Source: Blastococcus mobilis
GTDB taxonomy: Bacteria; Actinomycetota; Actinomycetes; Mycobacteriales; Geodermatophilaceae
DNA: 64,000 nucleotides
Direction of reading: 5' to 3'
Assembly (NCBI RefSeq): GCF_900188025.1
Contig: NZ_FZNO01000009.1
Span: forward strand, 110,667 to 174,666
This document shows positions 54,950-64,000 of this stretch, piece after piece. Position 1 is the first letter of the stretch; the number at the start of each line of letters is the position of its first letter. Both the position numbers and the translations under genes were made by a program. The notes beneath the pieces are model-generated. The model saw nothing but the letters and a program-made list of their open reading frames with translations. It was not told the DNA's origin and made no database searches.

Positions 54950-56293
54950 TTGGGTCGTCTGTTCGGGACCGACGGCGTCCGAGGTCTGGCCAACGCAGAC
55001 CTCACGCCGGAGCTGTCCCTGTCGGTGGCACGTGCTGCCGCCGGAGTGCTCGCCGACCGCGACGGGACCTCGCGTCCCGTCGCGGTCGTCGGGCGTGACC
55101 CCCGCGCCAGTGGGGAGATGCTCGAGGCCGCGGTGGTCGCCGGGCTGAGCAGCGCGGGCGCCGAGGTGCTGCTGGCCGGCGTGGTGCCCACCCCCGCGCT
55201 GGCCCACCTCACCGCCGACACCGGCGCCGACCTCGGCGTCATGATCTCGGCCAGTCACAACCCCATGCCCGACAACGGGCTCAAACTCTTCAGCCGCGGC
55301 GGGCACAAGCTGCCCGACGCTCTCGAGGCCGCGATCGAGCGCATCGTCCTCAGCGGCTCCTCCGACGGCCCCCGGCCGACCGGTGCGGCCATCGGCCGGG
55401 TCCGCGCCCTGCCCGACGCCGCCGAGCGTTACGCCGACCACGTCCTCTCGACCGTGGACCAGCCGCTCACCGGCCTCCGCCTGGTCGTCGACTGCGCGCA
55501 CGGCGCCGCCGCCGCGACGGCTCCGGACATCTACCGGCGGGCGGGCGCGACCGTGCACGCCATCGGGTGCGAGCCCGACGGCTGGAACATCAACGACGGC
55601 ATCGGCTCGACCCATCTCGGACCGCTGATCGAGGCGGTCCGGGCGCAGGGTGCCGATCTCGGGATCGCCCACGACGGGGACGCCGACCGGTGCCTCGCCG
55701 TGACCGCCGAGGGCCAGGTCGTCGACGGCGACGCGATCCTGGCGGTCTGCGCGCTGGCCCTGCACGAACGCGGCGCGCTCAAGGACGAGACCGTCGTCGC
55801 CACGGTGATGAGCAACCTCGGCTTCCACCACACCATGCGCGACGCCGGCATCGCGGTGCACACCACGGCCGTCGGCGATCGCTACGTGCTCGAGGCGCTG
55901 CGCAGCCGAGGGCTGAGCCTCGGCGGTGAACAGAGCGGGCATCTCGTCTTCCTGGACCACGCCACCACCGGCGACGGCCTGCTGACCGGCCTGGCTCTGC
56001 TCTCCCGCATGCGCTCCACCGGGGCCTCGCTGGCGGAGCTCGCCTCGGTGGTGCGCCGCCTGCCGCAGACGCTGATCAACGTGCCCGTGACCGACCGGAT
56101 GGCGGTCTCCGAGAGTGACGAGGTCGCCCAGGCGGTCAACGCCGTCGAGGAGGAGCTCGGAGCGACGGGCCGGGTGCTGCTGAGGCCTTCCGGTACCGAG
56201 CAGCTGGTGCGGGTCATGGTGGAGGCGCCCACCCAGGAGCAGGCCGACGAGGTCGCCACCCGCCTGGCCGAGGTCGTCGCCGCCGTCCGGTAG
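54950..56293 (+). CDS. glmM: Phosphoglucosamine mutase
   Basis: A 447-residue enzyme converting glucosamine-6-phosphate to glucosamine-1-phosphate, an early step to UDP-GlcNAc for peptidoglycan. The phosphoserine is Ser102 in [23 protein letters not shown] is the metal site and [14 protein letters not shown] is the phosphate-binding end. TTG 54950 ([12 protein letters not shown]) is the start. Downstream glmS supplies its substrate. Confidence 0.97.
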   Translation: MGRLFGTDGVRGLANADLTPELSLSVARAAAGVLADRDGTSRPVAVVGRDPRASGEMLEAAVVAGLSSAGAEVLLAGVVPTPALAHLTADTGADLGVMISASHNPMPDNGLKLFSRGGHKLPDALEAAIERIVLSGSSDGPRPTGAAIGRVRALPDAAERYADHVLSTVDQPLTGLRLVVDCAHGAAAATAPDIYRRAGATVHAIGCEPDGWNINDGIGSTHLGPLIEAVRAQGADLGIAHDGDADRCLAVTAEGQVVDGDAILAVCALALHERGALKDETVVATVMSNLGFHHTMRDAGIAVHTTAVGDRYVLEALRSRGLSLGGEQSGHLVFLDHATTGDGLLTGLALLSRMRSTGASLAELASVVRRLPQTLINVPVTDRMAVSESDEVAQAVNAVEEELGATGRVLLRPSGTEQLVRVMVEAPTQEQADEVATRLAEVVAAVR

Positions 56294-56385
56294 GCGACGG
56301 CACAGGAGTGACGCAGCGGCTCACTGTGACAGGGGTCGGCTCCTGTGGCGGTGTCGCGCACAGCACGACGGCGTCACCGTGTCCC

Positions 56386-56415
56386 GGACGGATCGGTTCG
56401 CCCCGCCGGTACTCT
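56386..56415 (+). promoter_or_regulatory. Candidate leaderless promoter of glmS
   Basis: TACTCT (56410-56415) is a -10-like hexamer ending 7 nt before the glmS ATG, with GGACGG (56386-56391) as a weak -35. There is no Shine-Dalgarno between them. The geometry fits a transcript that begins at or very near the start codon. Confidence 0.5.
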
Positions 56416-56422
56416 GGGCCCA

Positions 56423-58285
56423 ATGTGCGGAATTGTGGGTTACGTAGGTCCCCGGGACGCCCGGGACGTGGTCCTGGAAGGACTGCGGCGGCTCGAGTAC
56501 CGGGGCTACGACTCGGCAGGCATCGCGGTCGTCGCTGACGGCACGCTGACGTCGGCCAAGAAGGCCGGGAAGCTCGCCAACCTGGAGAAGGTGCTGGCCG
56601 ACCAGCCACTGCCGGCTGCCACGATCGGGATCGGGCACACCCGCTGGGCGACGCACGGCGGCCCCACCGATCGCAACGCGCACCCGCACCTGTCGGCCGA
56701 CGGCACGGTCGCGGTCATCCACAACGGGATCATCGAGAACTTCGCCGTACTCCGTGCCGAGTGCGAGAGCAGCGGTGTGGAGTTCACGTCCGACACCGAC
56801 ACCGAGGTCACGGCTCACCTGCTGGCCGCCGCCTACACCGCCCTTCCGGAGGGTCCCGGCCGCCTCGCCGAGGCGATGCGCACGGTGTCCCGCCGCCTGG
56901 AGGGCGCCTTCACGCTCGTGGCCACCTGCGTCGCCGAACCGGACACGGTCGTCGCCTCCCGGCGCAGCAGTCCGCTGGTGGTGGGTGTCGGCGACGGGGA
57001 GTACTTCCTCGGGTCCGACGTCGCCGCCTTCATCGGGCACACCCGCGAGGCGCTCGAACTGGGCCAGGACCAGGTGGTCGAGATCGACCGCACGCGCGGG
57101 GTCACGGTCACCGACTTCCACGGCGCCACCGTCCAGCCCACGGCCTACACCGTCGACTGGGACGCCGAGGCCGCCGAGAAGGGCGGCTACGACTGGTTCA
57201 TGCTCAAGGAGATCGCCGAGCAGCCGCGAGCCATCGCCGACACGCTGCTCGGGCGGCTGGGCGCGAACGGCGGCCTGGTCCTCGACGAGGTGCGCCTCTC
57301 CGATCAGGAGCTGCGCGACATCGACAAGATCTTCGTGGTCTCCTGCGGCACGTCCTTCCACGCCGGCCTGATCGCCAAGTACGCGATCGAGCACTGGACC
57401 CGCATCCCGGTCGAGGTGGAGCTGGCCAGCGAATTCCGCTACCGCGACCCGGTGCTGGACCGGTCCACCCTGGTCGTGGTCATCAGCCAGTCGGGCGAGA
57501 CCATGGACACGTTGATGGCCCTGCGCCACGCCCGCGACCAGAAGGCCCGCGTGCTGGCCATCTGCAACGCCAACGGCTCCACCATCCCCCGTGAGTCCGA
57601 CGCCGTCCTCTACACCCACGCCGGGCCCGAGGTGGCCGTCGCCTCGACCAAGGGCTTCCTCACCCAGATCGTGGCCTGCTACCTGGTGGGCCTCTTCCTG
57701 GCCCAGGTGCGCGGCGTGAAGTACGAGGACGAGGTGGCGGCGATCGTCGCCGACCTGCGCCGCCTGCCCGACGCCGTCGCCGAGGTCCTCGCCGGCATGG
57801 ACGCGGTGCGTGAGCTCGCCCGCGAGCTGGCCGACGCGAACACGATCCTCTTCCTGGGCCGTCACGTGGGCTACCCGGTCGCACTCGAAGGGGCCCTGAA
57901 GCTCAAGGAGCTGGCCTACATCCACGCCGAGGGCTTCGCGGCGGGTGAGCTCAAGCACGGGCCGATCGCGGTCGTCGACCAGGGGACGCCGGTGATCGTG
58001 GTGGTGCCCTCCCCGAACAGCCGCGAGTCGGTGCACGGGAAGGTCGTCTCCAACATCCAGGAGGTCCGCGCCCGCGGCGCCCGCACGATCGTCATCGCCG
58101 AGGAGGGCGACGAGGCGGTCGTCCCCTTCGCCGACCACCTCATCCGCGTGCCCCGGCTTCCCACCCTGCTGGCGCCGGTGGTCACCGTGGTGCCGCTGCA
58201 GGTGCTCGCCTGCGAGATCGCCGACACCCGGGGTCTGGACGTCGACCAGCCGCGCAACCTCGCGAAGAGCGTCACCGTCGAGTGA
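56423..58285 (+). CDS. glmS: Glutamine-fructose-6-phosphate aminotransferase
   Basis: A 620-residue enzyme producing glucosamine-6-phosphate. After Met1 the catalytic N-terminal Cys2 follows (MCGIVGYVG). The glutaminase domain has [18 protein letters not shown] and HNGIIENF; two SIS domains include [17 protein letters not shown] and [18 protein letters not shown], ending [11 protein letters not shown] 56423 is chosen because it gives the N-terminal Cys; the longer frame would mask it. No glmS ribozyme is expected in this lineage, and none is seen. Confidence 0.97.
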   Translation: MCGIVGYVGPRDARDVVLEGLRRLEYRGYDSAGIAVVADGTLTSAKKAGKLANLEKVLADQPLPAATIGIGHTRWATHGGPTDRNAHPHLSADGTVAVIHNGIIENFAVLRAECESSGVEFTSDTDTEVTAHLLAAAYTALPEGPGRLAEAMRTVSRRLEGAFTLVATCVAEPDTVVASRRSSPLVVGVGDGEYFLGSDVAAFIGHTREALELGQDQVVEIDRTRGVTVTDFHGATVQPTAYTVDWDAEAAEKGGYDWFMLKEIAEQPRAIADTLLGRLGANGGLVLDEVRLSDQELRDIDKIFVVSCGTSFHAGLIAKYAIEHWTRIPVEVELASEFRYRDPVLDRSTLVVVISQSGETMDTLMALRHARDQKARVLAICNANGSTIPRESDAVLYTHAGPEVAVASTKGFLTQIVACYLVGLFLAQVRGVKYEDEVAAIVADLRRLPDAVAEVLAGMDAVRELARELADANTILFLGRHVGYPVALEGALKLKELAYIHAEGFAAGELKHGPIAVVDQGTPVIVVVPSPNSRESVHGKVVSNIQEVRARGARTIVIAEEGDEAVVPFADHLIRVPRLPTLLAPVVTVVPLQVLACEIADTRGLDVDQPRNLAKSVTVE

Positions 58286-58289
58286 AGGA

Positions 58290-58340
58290 CCCCTCTGCCC
58301 CCCACCGCTCGCAAGCTCGCGGCGGGGCCCTGCAGAGGGG
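58290..58340 (+). repeat. Terminator-like dispersed repeat after glmS
   Basis: The outer stem CCCCTCTGC (58290-58298) pairs with GCAGAGGGG (58332-58340), a different stem from other copies but again perfect. The inner CACCGCTCGCAAGCTCGCGG is the family core. Confidence 0.78.
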
Positions 58341-58373
58341 CCGCTCCAGCACGTCACCAGGCAGACTGACCCA

Positions 58374-58766
58374 GTGATCATCGGGGTGGGCATCGACGTC
58401 GTGCCGGTCGAGCGCTTCGCCGAGTCGCTCACGCGTACACCGGGCCTGCGCGACCGGCTGTTCACCGCCGCGGAGCAGTGCACCCCGAGCGGCAACCGGC
58501 GCACGGGGGAGTCGCTGGCCGCCCGGTTCGCGGCCAAGGAGGCGCTGGCCAAGGCCCTCGGTGCGCCCGGCGACCTGCACTGGCACGACGCCGAGGTGAC
58601 CGTCGGCGAGCACGGCCGGCCGCACCTGGAGGTCCGCGGGTCGGTGGCCGGGCGGGCCGCGCAGCTCGGCGTCTCGATGTGGCACGTCTCGATGAGTCAC
58701 GACGGCGGGATCGCCTCCGCGGTCGTGGTCGCCGAGGGCTTCCCGCGCGCGGCGGACGTCACGTGA
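58374..58766 (+). CDS. acpS: Holo-[acyl-carrier-protein] synthase
   Basis: A 130-residue phosphopantetheinyl transferase. GIGVDxxxxxRF-like motif is [12 protein letters not shown] with the metal Asp8, and the second motif is [13 protein letters not shown] with Glu56. It attaches 4'-phosphopantetheine to the acyl carrier protein of fatty acid synthesis. GTG 58374 has no Shine-Dalgarno; CAGACT ends 6 nt upstream and might be a -10 of a leaderless transcript. Followed by nnr. Confidence 0.93.
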   Translation: MIIGVGIDVVPVERFAESLTRTPGLRDRLFTAAEQCTPSGNRRTGESLAARFAAKEALAKALGAPGDLHWHDAEVTVGEHGRPHLEVRGSVAGRAAQLGVSMWHVSMSHDGGIASAVVVAEGFPRAADVT

Positions 58767-58830
58767 CCGGCCTCCGCAGGGCGCGCGGAGAAACGGCCGC
58801 ACGGCCGACGTGCGCCGGCGAGGAGGAGTC

Positions 58831-60303
58831 GTGATCGGCCTCTACACCGCCGAGGAGATCCGGGCCGCCGAGGAGCCGCTGCTGGCGGAGACCCCGCCCG
58901 GAACGCTCATGCAGCGCGCGGCGACGGGCCTCGCGACAGTGTGTGTGCGCCTACTCCACGGTGTGTACGGCCGCCGGGTCGCCCTGCTCGTGGGAACCGG
59001 CAACAACGGCGGCGACGCGCTGTACGCCGGCGCCCGGCTGGCGGCCCGGGGAGCGCGGGTCACCGCCGTCCTCCTGGACGCCGAGCGGGCCCACCCGGCC
59101 GGCCTGGCCGCGCTGCGCCGGGCCGGTGGCCGGGTGCGCCGTGCCGAGGGGCCCGACGTCCGCGACCTCGTGGCCCGCGCCGACCTGGTGCTGGACGGCA
59201 TCCTCGGCATCGGGGGCTCGGGCGGTCTGCGGCCCGTCGCAGCGGAGCTGAGCACGGCGGCCGCGGAGGGCGCGGGGCTCACCGTCGCCGTCGACGTCCC
59301 CAGTGGCATCGACGCCGGCACGGGCGCGGTCGACGGCGCCGCCTTCCCGGCCATGCACACCGTCACCTTCGGGGCGGTCAAGCTGGGGCTGGTCGTGGGG
59401 GAGGGGCGAGCCCATGCCGGTCAGGTCCACCTGGTCGACATCGGCCTGGAGCCGCACCTCCCCGCGGCCACCGCCCATCAGCTCACCGACGCCGACGCCG
59501 CCGCCCGGCTCGCGCCGCCCTCGGCGACCGACGACAAGTACTCCCAGGGCGTGGTGGGCATCGTCGCCGGCTCGACCACCTACCCGGGTGCCGGTGTGCT
59601 CTGCACCGGCGCTGCGCTGCGCACCCGCCCGGGGCTGGTCCGGTACGCGGGCACCGCCGCCGACGGCGTCCGGGCCGCGTGGCCGGAGGTGATCGTCACC
59701 GACGGCCGCCCCGGAGACGCCGGCCGCGTCCAGGCCTGGGTGGTCGGTCCCGGCATGGGCACCGACGCTGCCGCCCGCAGCGCGCTGGACGAGGTGCTGG
59801 CGACCGATCTGCCCGTGGTCGTCGACGCCGACGCGCTGACGCTGCTGGCGGAGGACCCCGGACCGGTACGGGGCCGGAGCGCGCCGACGCTGCTCACGCC
59901 GCACGACCGGGAGTTCGCCCGCTTCGGTGCGGAGGTGGGCGCCGACCGGGTGGCCGCCGCCCGGCGCCTGGCCGCGGACCTGGGGTGCGCGGTGCTGCTG
60001 AAGGGCGAGGCCACCGTCGTCGCCGATGCCGACGGGGCAGCCTTCGTCAACGGCACCGGGACGCCGTGGCTGGCGACGGCGGGTACTGGCGACGTCCTGT
60101 CGGGGATCGCGGGCGCGGTCCTGGCGACGGGACCGAGGGCGGTCGAGGCGGGGGCGGTCGCCGCCCACCTGCACGGGCGCACCGGGCAGCTGGCCGCGCA
60201 GCGCGGGCCGCTGGTCGCCGGCGACCTCGTGCGCCGGTTGCCGGAGGCGGTCGGCCGGGTGCGCGGGCTGCGACCGGACCGCCTGGGAGACTCGGAGGCG
60301 TGA
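58831..60303 (+). CDS. nnr: Bifunctional NAD(P)H-hydrate epimerase / ADP-dependent dehydratase
   Basis: A 490-residue metabolite-repair enzyme. The N-terminal YjeF epimerase domain (about 1-210) has GTGNNGGDALYAGARLAARG and DVPSGIDAGTG. The C-terminal ribokinase-like dehydratase domain (about 220-490) has KYSQGVVGIVAGSTTYPGAG, GPGMGTDAAA and TAGTGDVLSGIAGAVLATGP. GTG 58831 has GAGGAGG 4-10 nt upstream. Together the domains restore hydrated NADH and NADPH. The stop overlaps alr. Confidence 0.95.
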   Translation: MIGLYTAEEIRAAEEPLLAETPPGTLMQRAATGLATVCVRLLHGVYGRRVALLVGTGNNGGDALYAGARLAARGARVTAVLLDAERAHPAGLAALRRAGGRVRRAEGPDVRDLVARADLVLDGILGIGGSGGLRPVAAELSTAAAEGAGLTVAVDVPSGIDAGTGAVDGAAFPAMHTVTFGAVKLGLVVGEGRAHAGQVHLVDIGLEPHLPAATAHQLTDADAAARLAPPSATDDKYSQGVVGIVAGSTTYPGAGVLCTGAALRTRPGLVRYAGTAADGVRAAWPEVIVTDGRPGDAGRVQAWVVGPGMGTDAAARSALDEVLATDLPVVVDADALTLLAEDPGPVRGRSAPTLLTPHDREFARFGAEVGADRVAAARRLAADLGCAVLLKGEATVVADADGAAFVNGTGTPWLATAGTGDVLSGIAGAVLATGPRAVEAGAVAAHLHGRTGQLAAQRGPLVAGDLVRRLPEAVGRVRGLRPDRLGDSEA

Positions 60304-61439
60304 CGAACCCACCCGCGCGCGCCGAAGTCGTGATCGACCTGGACGCGATCGCGGCCAACACCGCGGTGCTGCGCGAGCGGGTCGCGCGCCCCCTGATGGC
60401 CGTGGTCAAGGCCGACGGCTACGGGCACGGCCTGGTTCCGGCCGCCCGCGCGGTGCTCGCCGGCGGAGCGGACTCCCTCGGTGTCGCCGTCCTGGAGGAG
60501 GCCCTCGCGCTGCGCGCGGCCGGGATCACCGCGCCGCTGCTGGCCTGGCTGCACGCCCCCGGTACCGACTACGCCGCCGCACTGACCGCCGACGTGGACG
60601 TGTCGGTCAACGCCGAATGGGGGCTCGAGGAGGTCGTGGCCGCAGCCCGCGCGACCGGCCTGACCGCGCGCGTCCACCTCAAGGTCGACACCGGGCTCTC
60701 CCGGGCCGGCGCCACCCCCGCCGAGTGGCCCGGTCTGGTCGCCGCCGCGGCCCGTGCCCAGGCCGACGGCGAGATCGCCGTCGTCGGGCTGTGGAGCCAC
60801 ATGGCCTACGCCGACGCCCCCACCCATCCGACCATCGGGGCCCAGGTGACCGTCTTCGAGGAGGCCGTGGCGCTGGCCCGCCGCGCCGGGCTCACCGGCG
60901 CCCGGCTGCACCTGGCCAACTCGGCGGCGACGGTGGCCCTGCCCGCCACCTGGTACGACCTCGTCCGCCCCGGCATCGCCCTGTACGGTCTCGACCCCCT
61001 CGGCGGGAACCCGGCCGACCACGGGCTGCGTCCGGCCATGACCGTGCGCGCAGCCGTGGCGCTGACCAAGCGGGTGCCGGCCGGCGTCGGCGTCTCCTAC
61101 GGCCACACCTACGTCACGCAGACGGAGACCACGCTCGCGCTGATCCCCGTGGGCTACGCCGACGGAGTGCCCCGTGCCGCCGGCAACCGGGCGCCCGTGC
61201 TCGCGGGCGGCGCACAGCGCACCATCGCGGGACGCGTGTGCATGGACCAGTTCGTGCTGGACGTCGGGGACTCTGCCGTCCGGGCCGGGGACGAGGTCGT
61301 CCTGTGGGGGCCGGGGGACCACGGCGAGCCCACCGCGCAGCAGTGGGCCGACGCCGTCGACACCATCCACTACGAGCTGGCCACCCGGGTCGGCGGACGC
61401 TTCACGCGCCGCTACGTGGGCTCGGCCGGAGCCGTCTGA
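60300..61439 (+). CDS. alr: Alanine racemase
   Basis: A 379-residue PLP enzyme making D-alanine for peptidoglycan. The PLP lysine is Lys37 in VVKADGYGHG; the second catalytic base is Tyr267 (GVSYGHTYV), and RVCMDQFVLDV is the active-site loop. Fold-type III TIM barrel first, then a beta-rich domain. GTG 60300 overlaps the nnr stop. Grouped with glmM, glmS and nnr, as in other actinobacteria. Confidence 0.97.
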   Translation: MTNPPARAEVVIDLDAIAANTAVLRERVARPLMAVVKADGYGHGLVPAARAVLAGGADSLGVAVLEEALALRAAGITAPLLAWLHAPGTDYAAALTADVDVSVNAEWGLEEVVAAARATGLTARVHLKVDTGLSRAGATPAEWPGLVAAAARAQADGEIAVVGLWSHMAYADAPTHPTIGAQVTVFEEAVALARRAGLTGARLHLANSAATVALPATWYDLVRPGIALYGLDPLGGNPADHGLRPAMTVRAAVALTKRVPAGVGVSYGHTYVTQTETTLALIPVGYADGVPRAAGNRAPVLAGGAQRTIAGRVCMDQFVLDVGDSAVRAGDEVVLWGPGDHGEPTAQQWADAVDTIHYELATRVGGRFTRRYVGSAGAV

Positions 61440-62626
61440 TGGGGCGGTCGAACCCCCCGGCACCGCAGCACTCCCGCGGGCGCACCGCCGGCGTCGTCGG
61501 GGCCCTCGTCGGCCTGGCGGCGGCGGGAACGGCGGTCGGCGTGACGGTCGCCCGTGTCGCCGGACGCCGGGTGCGCGCAGCGCAGCTCGGTCCCGCGGCG
61601 GCCGTGGCGGAGGAGCGCGCGGCCGCGCAGCTGCGCACGGCGGACCCGCTGGGCACCGCCGCCCGTGCGGCCGACCGGACGGCGCTCGTGCAGGCCGACG
61701 ACGGCGTGCTCCTGTCGGTGGAGGAGATCGGGCCCCGCGACGCGCCGCTGACGGTGGTGTTCGTGCACGGCTACACGCTCTCCATGGGGTCGTGGGCCTT
61801 CCAGAGGCGCACGCTGGCCGCCGAGCTGGCCACGGCCAACGGTCACCGACCGGACGCGCGGCTGGTCTTCTACGACCAGCGCGGCCACGGTTCCTCCGGC
61901 CGCGGACGGCCCGAGCGGTCGACCATCGAGCAGCTGGCCGGCGACCTGGCCACGGTGCTGGAGACGCGAGTGCCGCGCGGGCCGGTCGTCCTGGTCGGTC
62001 ACTCGATGGGCGGGATGACGATCATGGGGCTCGCGGCGCTTCGGCCGGAGCTCTTCGGCCCGAGGATCGCCGGCGTCGCGCTGATCTCCACGTCCAGCGG
62101 CCAGCTGGCCGAGCTGAACTTCGGCCTGCCCGAACTGCTCACCCGCGTGCGGGCGGCGGTCTTCCCGGTCGCGGCCTGGACGATGCGCCGCCGCCCGGCT
62201 CTGGCCGAGCGCACGCGGCGCCTGGCCGCCGACCTGGTCTCGGTGGTCACCCGGTCGCTGTCGTTCGCCTCCGCGGACGTGGACCCGGCACTGGGCCGGT
62301 ACGTGGACGCCATGATCGCCGGCACGCCGGTCGACGTGATCGCGGAGTTCTACCCGGCGCTGGCGGGGATGGACGAGATCGGCTCGCTCGAGCCGCTGCG
62401 CGCCGTGCCCACGCTGGTGCTGACCGGCGACAAGGACAAGATGATCCCCAAGGAGCACAGCGACCTCATCGTCGAGCGGCTCGGGCGGGGAGGGGAGGCC
62501 ACGGCCGAGTACGTCGTCGTCCCCGACGCCGGGCACCTCGTGCTGTTGGAGAAGCCGGACGAGGTGAGCGGTGCACTGACCGCCCTGCTCCGGCGGGTGG
62601 CCGCCGACCTGTCGGTCGCCCCGTGA
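61439..62626 (+). CDS. Alpha/beta hydrolase with N-terminal membrane segment
   Basis: A 395-residue protein. A hydrophobic segment at about residues 15-45 (GVVGALVGLAAAGTAVGVTV) may anchor it. The hydrolase domain has HGYTLSMGSW (oxyanion region), YDQRGHGSSG, the nucleophile elbow GHSMGG, LTGDKDKMIPKEHS (acid) and DAGHLVLLE (His). The ATG shares a base with the alr stop. This gene is regularly found between alr and tsaE. The substrate is unknown. Confidence 0.85.
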   Translation: MGRSNPPAPQHSRGRTAGVVGALVGLAAAGTAVGVTVARVAGRRVRAAQLGPAAAVAEERAAAQLRTADPLGTAARAADRTALVQADDGVLLSVEEIGPRDAPLTVVFVHGYTLSMGSWAFQRRTLAAELATANGHRPDARLVFYDQRGHGSSGRGRPERSTIEQLAGDLATVLETRVPRGPVVLVGHSMGGMTIMGLAALRPELFGPRIAGVALISTSSGQLAELNFGLPELLTRVRAAVFPVAAWTMRRRPALAERTRRLAADLVSVVTRSLSFASADVDPALGRYVDAMIAGTPVDVIAEFYPALAGMDEIGSLEPLRAVPTLVLTGDKDKMIPKEHSDLIVERLGRGGEATAEYVVVPDAGHLVLLEKPDEVSGALTALLRRVAADLSVAP

Positions 62627-63243
62627 GGTCCGCACCCGTCGACGCCGGGGCGCTCGCGGTCGCCCAGACCGCTGCGGCCGCTCCGGATTGGCAGACGCTC
62701 GCCGAGGTCAACCGACCGTGCGTCGCCTGCCCCGAGCTCGCCGCCACCCGGCAGCACGTCGTCGTCGGGGACCTGCCGCTGGTCGGCCGGCCGCGATTCG
62801 CGCTGGTCGGTGAGGCCCCGGGCGCGCAGGAGGACGAGACCGGCCGGCCGTTCGTCGGCCGCTCCGGCGCGCTGCTGGACGAGCTCCTGGCCGAGGCCGG
62901 ACTCGACCGCGCGCAGGCCGCCGTCCTGAACGTGGTGAAGTGCCGGCCGCCGGGCAACCGGACACCGAAGGCGCCGGAGGTCGCCCGGTGCAGCGGCTGG
63001 CTGCGCCGGCAGCTCGAGCTGCTGGACCCTCCGGTGGTCGTGGCACTCGGCCTGTCGGCCGCGAAGTGGTTCCTGGGTCCGCGGACCGTGCTCGCGCAGG
63101 TGCGCGCCCGGCCGCACGAGATCGAGGGGCGTGCCGTCTGGGCGACCTACCACCCCTCGGCCGCGATCCGGTTCGGGCCGAACGGCGCCCCGCGGGCCGG
63201 GCTGCTGGCCGACCTGTCCGCCGTCGCACGGACGTTGCGGTGA
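62623..63243 (+). CDS. Uracil-DNA glycosylase, family 4-like (iron-sulfur)
   Basis: A 206-residue DNA repair enzyme. Motif GEAPGAQEDETGRPFVGRSG begins at residue 63, and the second motif is TYHPSAAIR with His177. Cys33, Cys36, Cys107 and Cys123 are spaced as the [4Fe-4S] ligands of family 4 enzymes. It lacks the KRRIH insertion of UdgX. GTG 62623 overlaps the hydrolase stop. It sits between the hydrolase and tsaE, not a usual place for it in relatives as I recall. Confidence 0.88.
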   Translation: MRSAPVDAGALAVAQTAAAAPDWQTLAEVNRPCVACPELAATRQHVVVGDLPLVGRPRFALVGEAPGAQEDETGRPFVGRSGALLDELLAEAGLDRAQAAVLNVVKCRPPGNRTPKAPEVARCSGWLRRQLELLDPPVVVALGLSAAKWFLGPRTVLAQVRARPHEIEGRAVWATYHPSAAIRFGPNGAPRAGLLADLSAVARTLR

Positions 63244-63692
63244 GACGCGACCACGTCCTGCCCACGCCGGAGGACACGCATGCCCTGGGCCGGGAGCTGG
63301 CCGAGGTTCTGGCGCCGGGTGACCTCGTCGTCCTCGTGGGTCCGCTGGGCGCGGGGAAGACCGCGCTCACCCAGGGCATCGGCGCCGGGCTCGGCGTCCG
63401 GGAGCCGGTCACCTCGCCGACGTTCGTCATCTCCCGCGTGCACCGGGGCGGACGGGTGCCCCTCGTGCACGTCGACGCCTACCGCCTGGGCGGCGTTGCC
63501 GACGTCGACGACCTGGACCTCGACGCCTCGACCGAGGAGTCGGTCACCGTCGTCGAGTGGGGGCAGGGCCTGGTCGAGCGGCTGGCCGACGAGCACCTGG
63601 AGGTCCGACTGGACCGCCGCGACGACGACGTCCGGACGGCGGTGCTGCTACCGCATGGCCCCGGCTGGGAGCAGCGGCTCGAGGGCGGCTGA
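63240..63692 (+). CDS. tsaE: tRNA threonylcarbamoyladenosine biosynthesis ATPase TsaE
   Basis: A 150-residue ATPase. The Walker A motif GPLGAGKT is at residues 34-41, with TSPTFVISR (switch) and LVHVDAYRL following, and VVEWGQGL near the end. It works with TsaB and TsaD to make t6A37 of tRNA. GTG 63240 overlaps the glycosylase stop. The expected downstream tsaB, rimI and tsaD are not visible; an insertion-sequence-like segment starts instead. Confidence 0.95.
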   Translation: MRRDHVLPTPEDTHALGRELAEVLAPGDLVVLVGPLGAGKTALTQGIGAGLGVREPVTSPTFVISRVHRGGRVPLVHVDAYRLGGVADVDDLDLDASTEESVTVVEWGQGLVERLADEHLEVRLDRRDDDVRTAVLLPHGPGWEQRLEGG

Positions 63693-63807
63693 TCACCACC
63701 TCGTTGTTCCGCGAGCGGAGGAGCCAGTTCATCATTCGACGTGCCGGGCCGGCTCCGCCATGACACGCCAGCGTCGCGATCGAGGGTCTCACCGTCCCCG
63801 TGTGCCA

Positions 63808-64000
63808 CCGCGGTCGGTGGGGGAGGAGAACGTGGGTGTCGACTCCGATAGGAGCCGACGGTCCTAAGAGCTCCCGCCAGTAGGTCAGCGGATGCGTGGT
63901 GATTTGGGCGGGTGTCCCAGCGGTAGAGGCGCCACGCGGCCCGGCATAGCGCACGGACGGTGACGATGGCGGCGGCCAGGGCTAGATAGGCGTCGACGCA
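63808..64000 (-). pseudogene. Probable transposase C-terminal remnant at the window edge
   Basis: On the minus strand from base 64000 the open frame reads CVDAYLALAAAIVTVRALCR, then AAWRLYRWDTRPNHHASADL. Ala-rich helix followed by RxxWRLYRWDTRP is a common C-terminus of DDE transposases of IS5-type in actinobacteria (from memory). The frame then runs into the antisense of tsaE without an early stop, so the native end may be lost. The rest of the 308-base stretch after tsaE (63693-63807) holds no gene. Only a partial element is seen, so the family is a guess. Confidence 0.4.

Noticed and set aside
56294..56422. glmS ribozyme or riboswitch before glmS
   Set aside because: Only 129 bases separate glmM from glmS, a -10-like motif sits 7 nt before the ATG, and no ribozyme core was recognised.
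58362..58376. Leaderless promoter for acpS
   Set aside because: CAGACT is a poor -10 match and there is no -35; read-through from glmS is equally possible.

Overview
The window is a GC-rich actinobacterial chromosome segment of conserved core genes. GTG and TTG starts are frequent, stop/start overlaps are common, and RpoB/RpoC and the ribosomal proteins have actinobacterial features (TTG-initiated rpoB and rpoC, an mkl-type ATPase next to rpoB, a zinc-ribbon S14, an F420-type LLM oxidoreductase). The combination suggests Geodermatophilaceae (Blastococcus/Geodermatophilus/Modestobacter-like) or a close relative; the family-level placement is inference from gene content, not from a search.

Layout. 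1-11183: the end of an ABC ATPase (Mkl/MlaF type), two YrbE/MlaE permeases, six MCE proteins (A-F order, E a lipoprotein) and two Mce-associated membrane proteins, almost all coupled by 4-nt overlaps: a complete Mce lipid-transport operon placed immediately before rpoB. 11637-19157: rpoB and rpoC, ending in a 19-bp terminator. 19364-21704 (minus strand): an LLM-class F420 oxidoreductase, a 71-residue protein and a trypsin-fold protease whose N-terminal domain resembles the 71-residue protein. 21936-26746: str operon (rpsL, rpsG, fusA, tuf) with a strong sigma-A-like promoter and a long leader. 26866-37232: S10 and spc ribosomal protein operons. 37348-40136: secY, adk, map. 40511-45006: infA, rpmJ, rpsM, rpsK, rpsD, rpoA, rplQ and an acidic orphan frame, then truA. 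45941-53882: an accessory stretch between truA and rplM, with a molybdenum-cofactor set (mobA-like, fdhD, mogA, moaC, moeA), an NAD(P)-binding protein, a PfkB sugar kinase, a small beta carbonic anhydrase and a secreted subtilase. 54079-63692: rplM, rpsI, glmM, glmS, acpS, nnr, alr, an alpha/beta hydrolase, a family-4-like uracil-DNA glycosylase and tsaE. The right edge holds what looks like a transposase C-terminal remnant.

Most genes are household genes. The less ordinary material lies between them. There is a dispersed terminator-like repeat whose outer stems change in a compensated way between copies. A REP-like repeat (AGTGAGCATCG-N17-CGAGGAGCGGAGC) sits at the 3' ends of mceA and fusA, and the fusA copy is flanked by a synonymous duplicate of the last fusA codons. 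Perfect GC hairpins separate many ribosomal genes. There are also low-complexity tails on several ribosomal proteins and a calcium-loop-like tail on one MCE protein. No tRNA, rRNA or CRISPR array was recognised.
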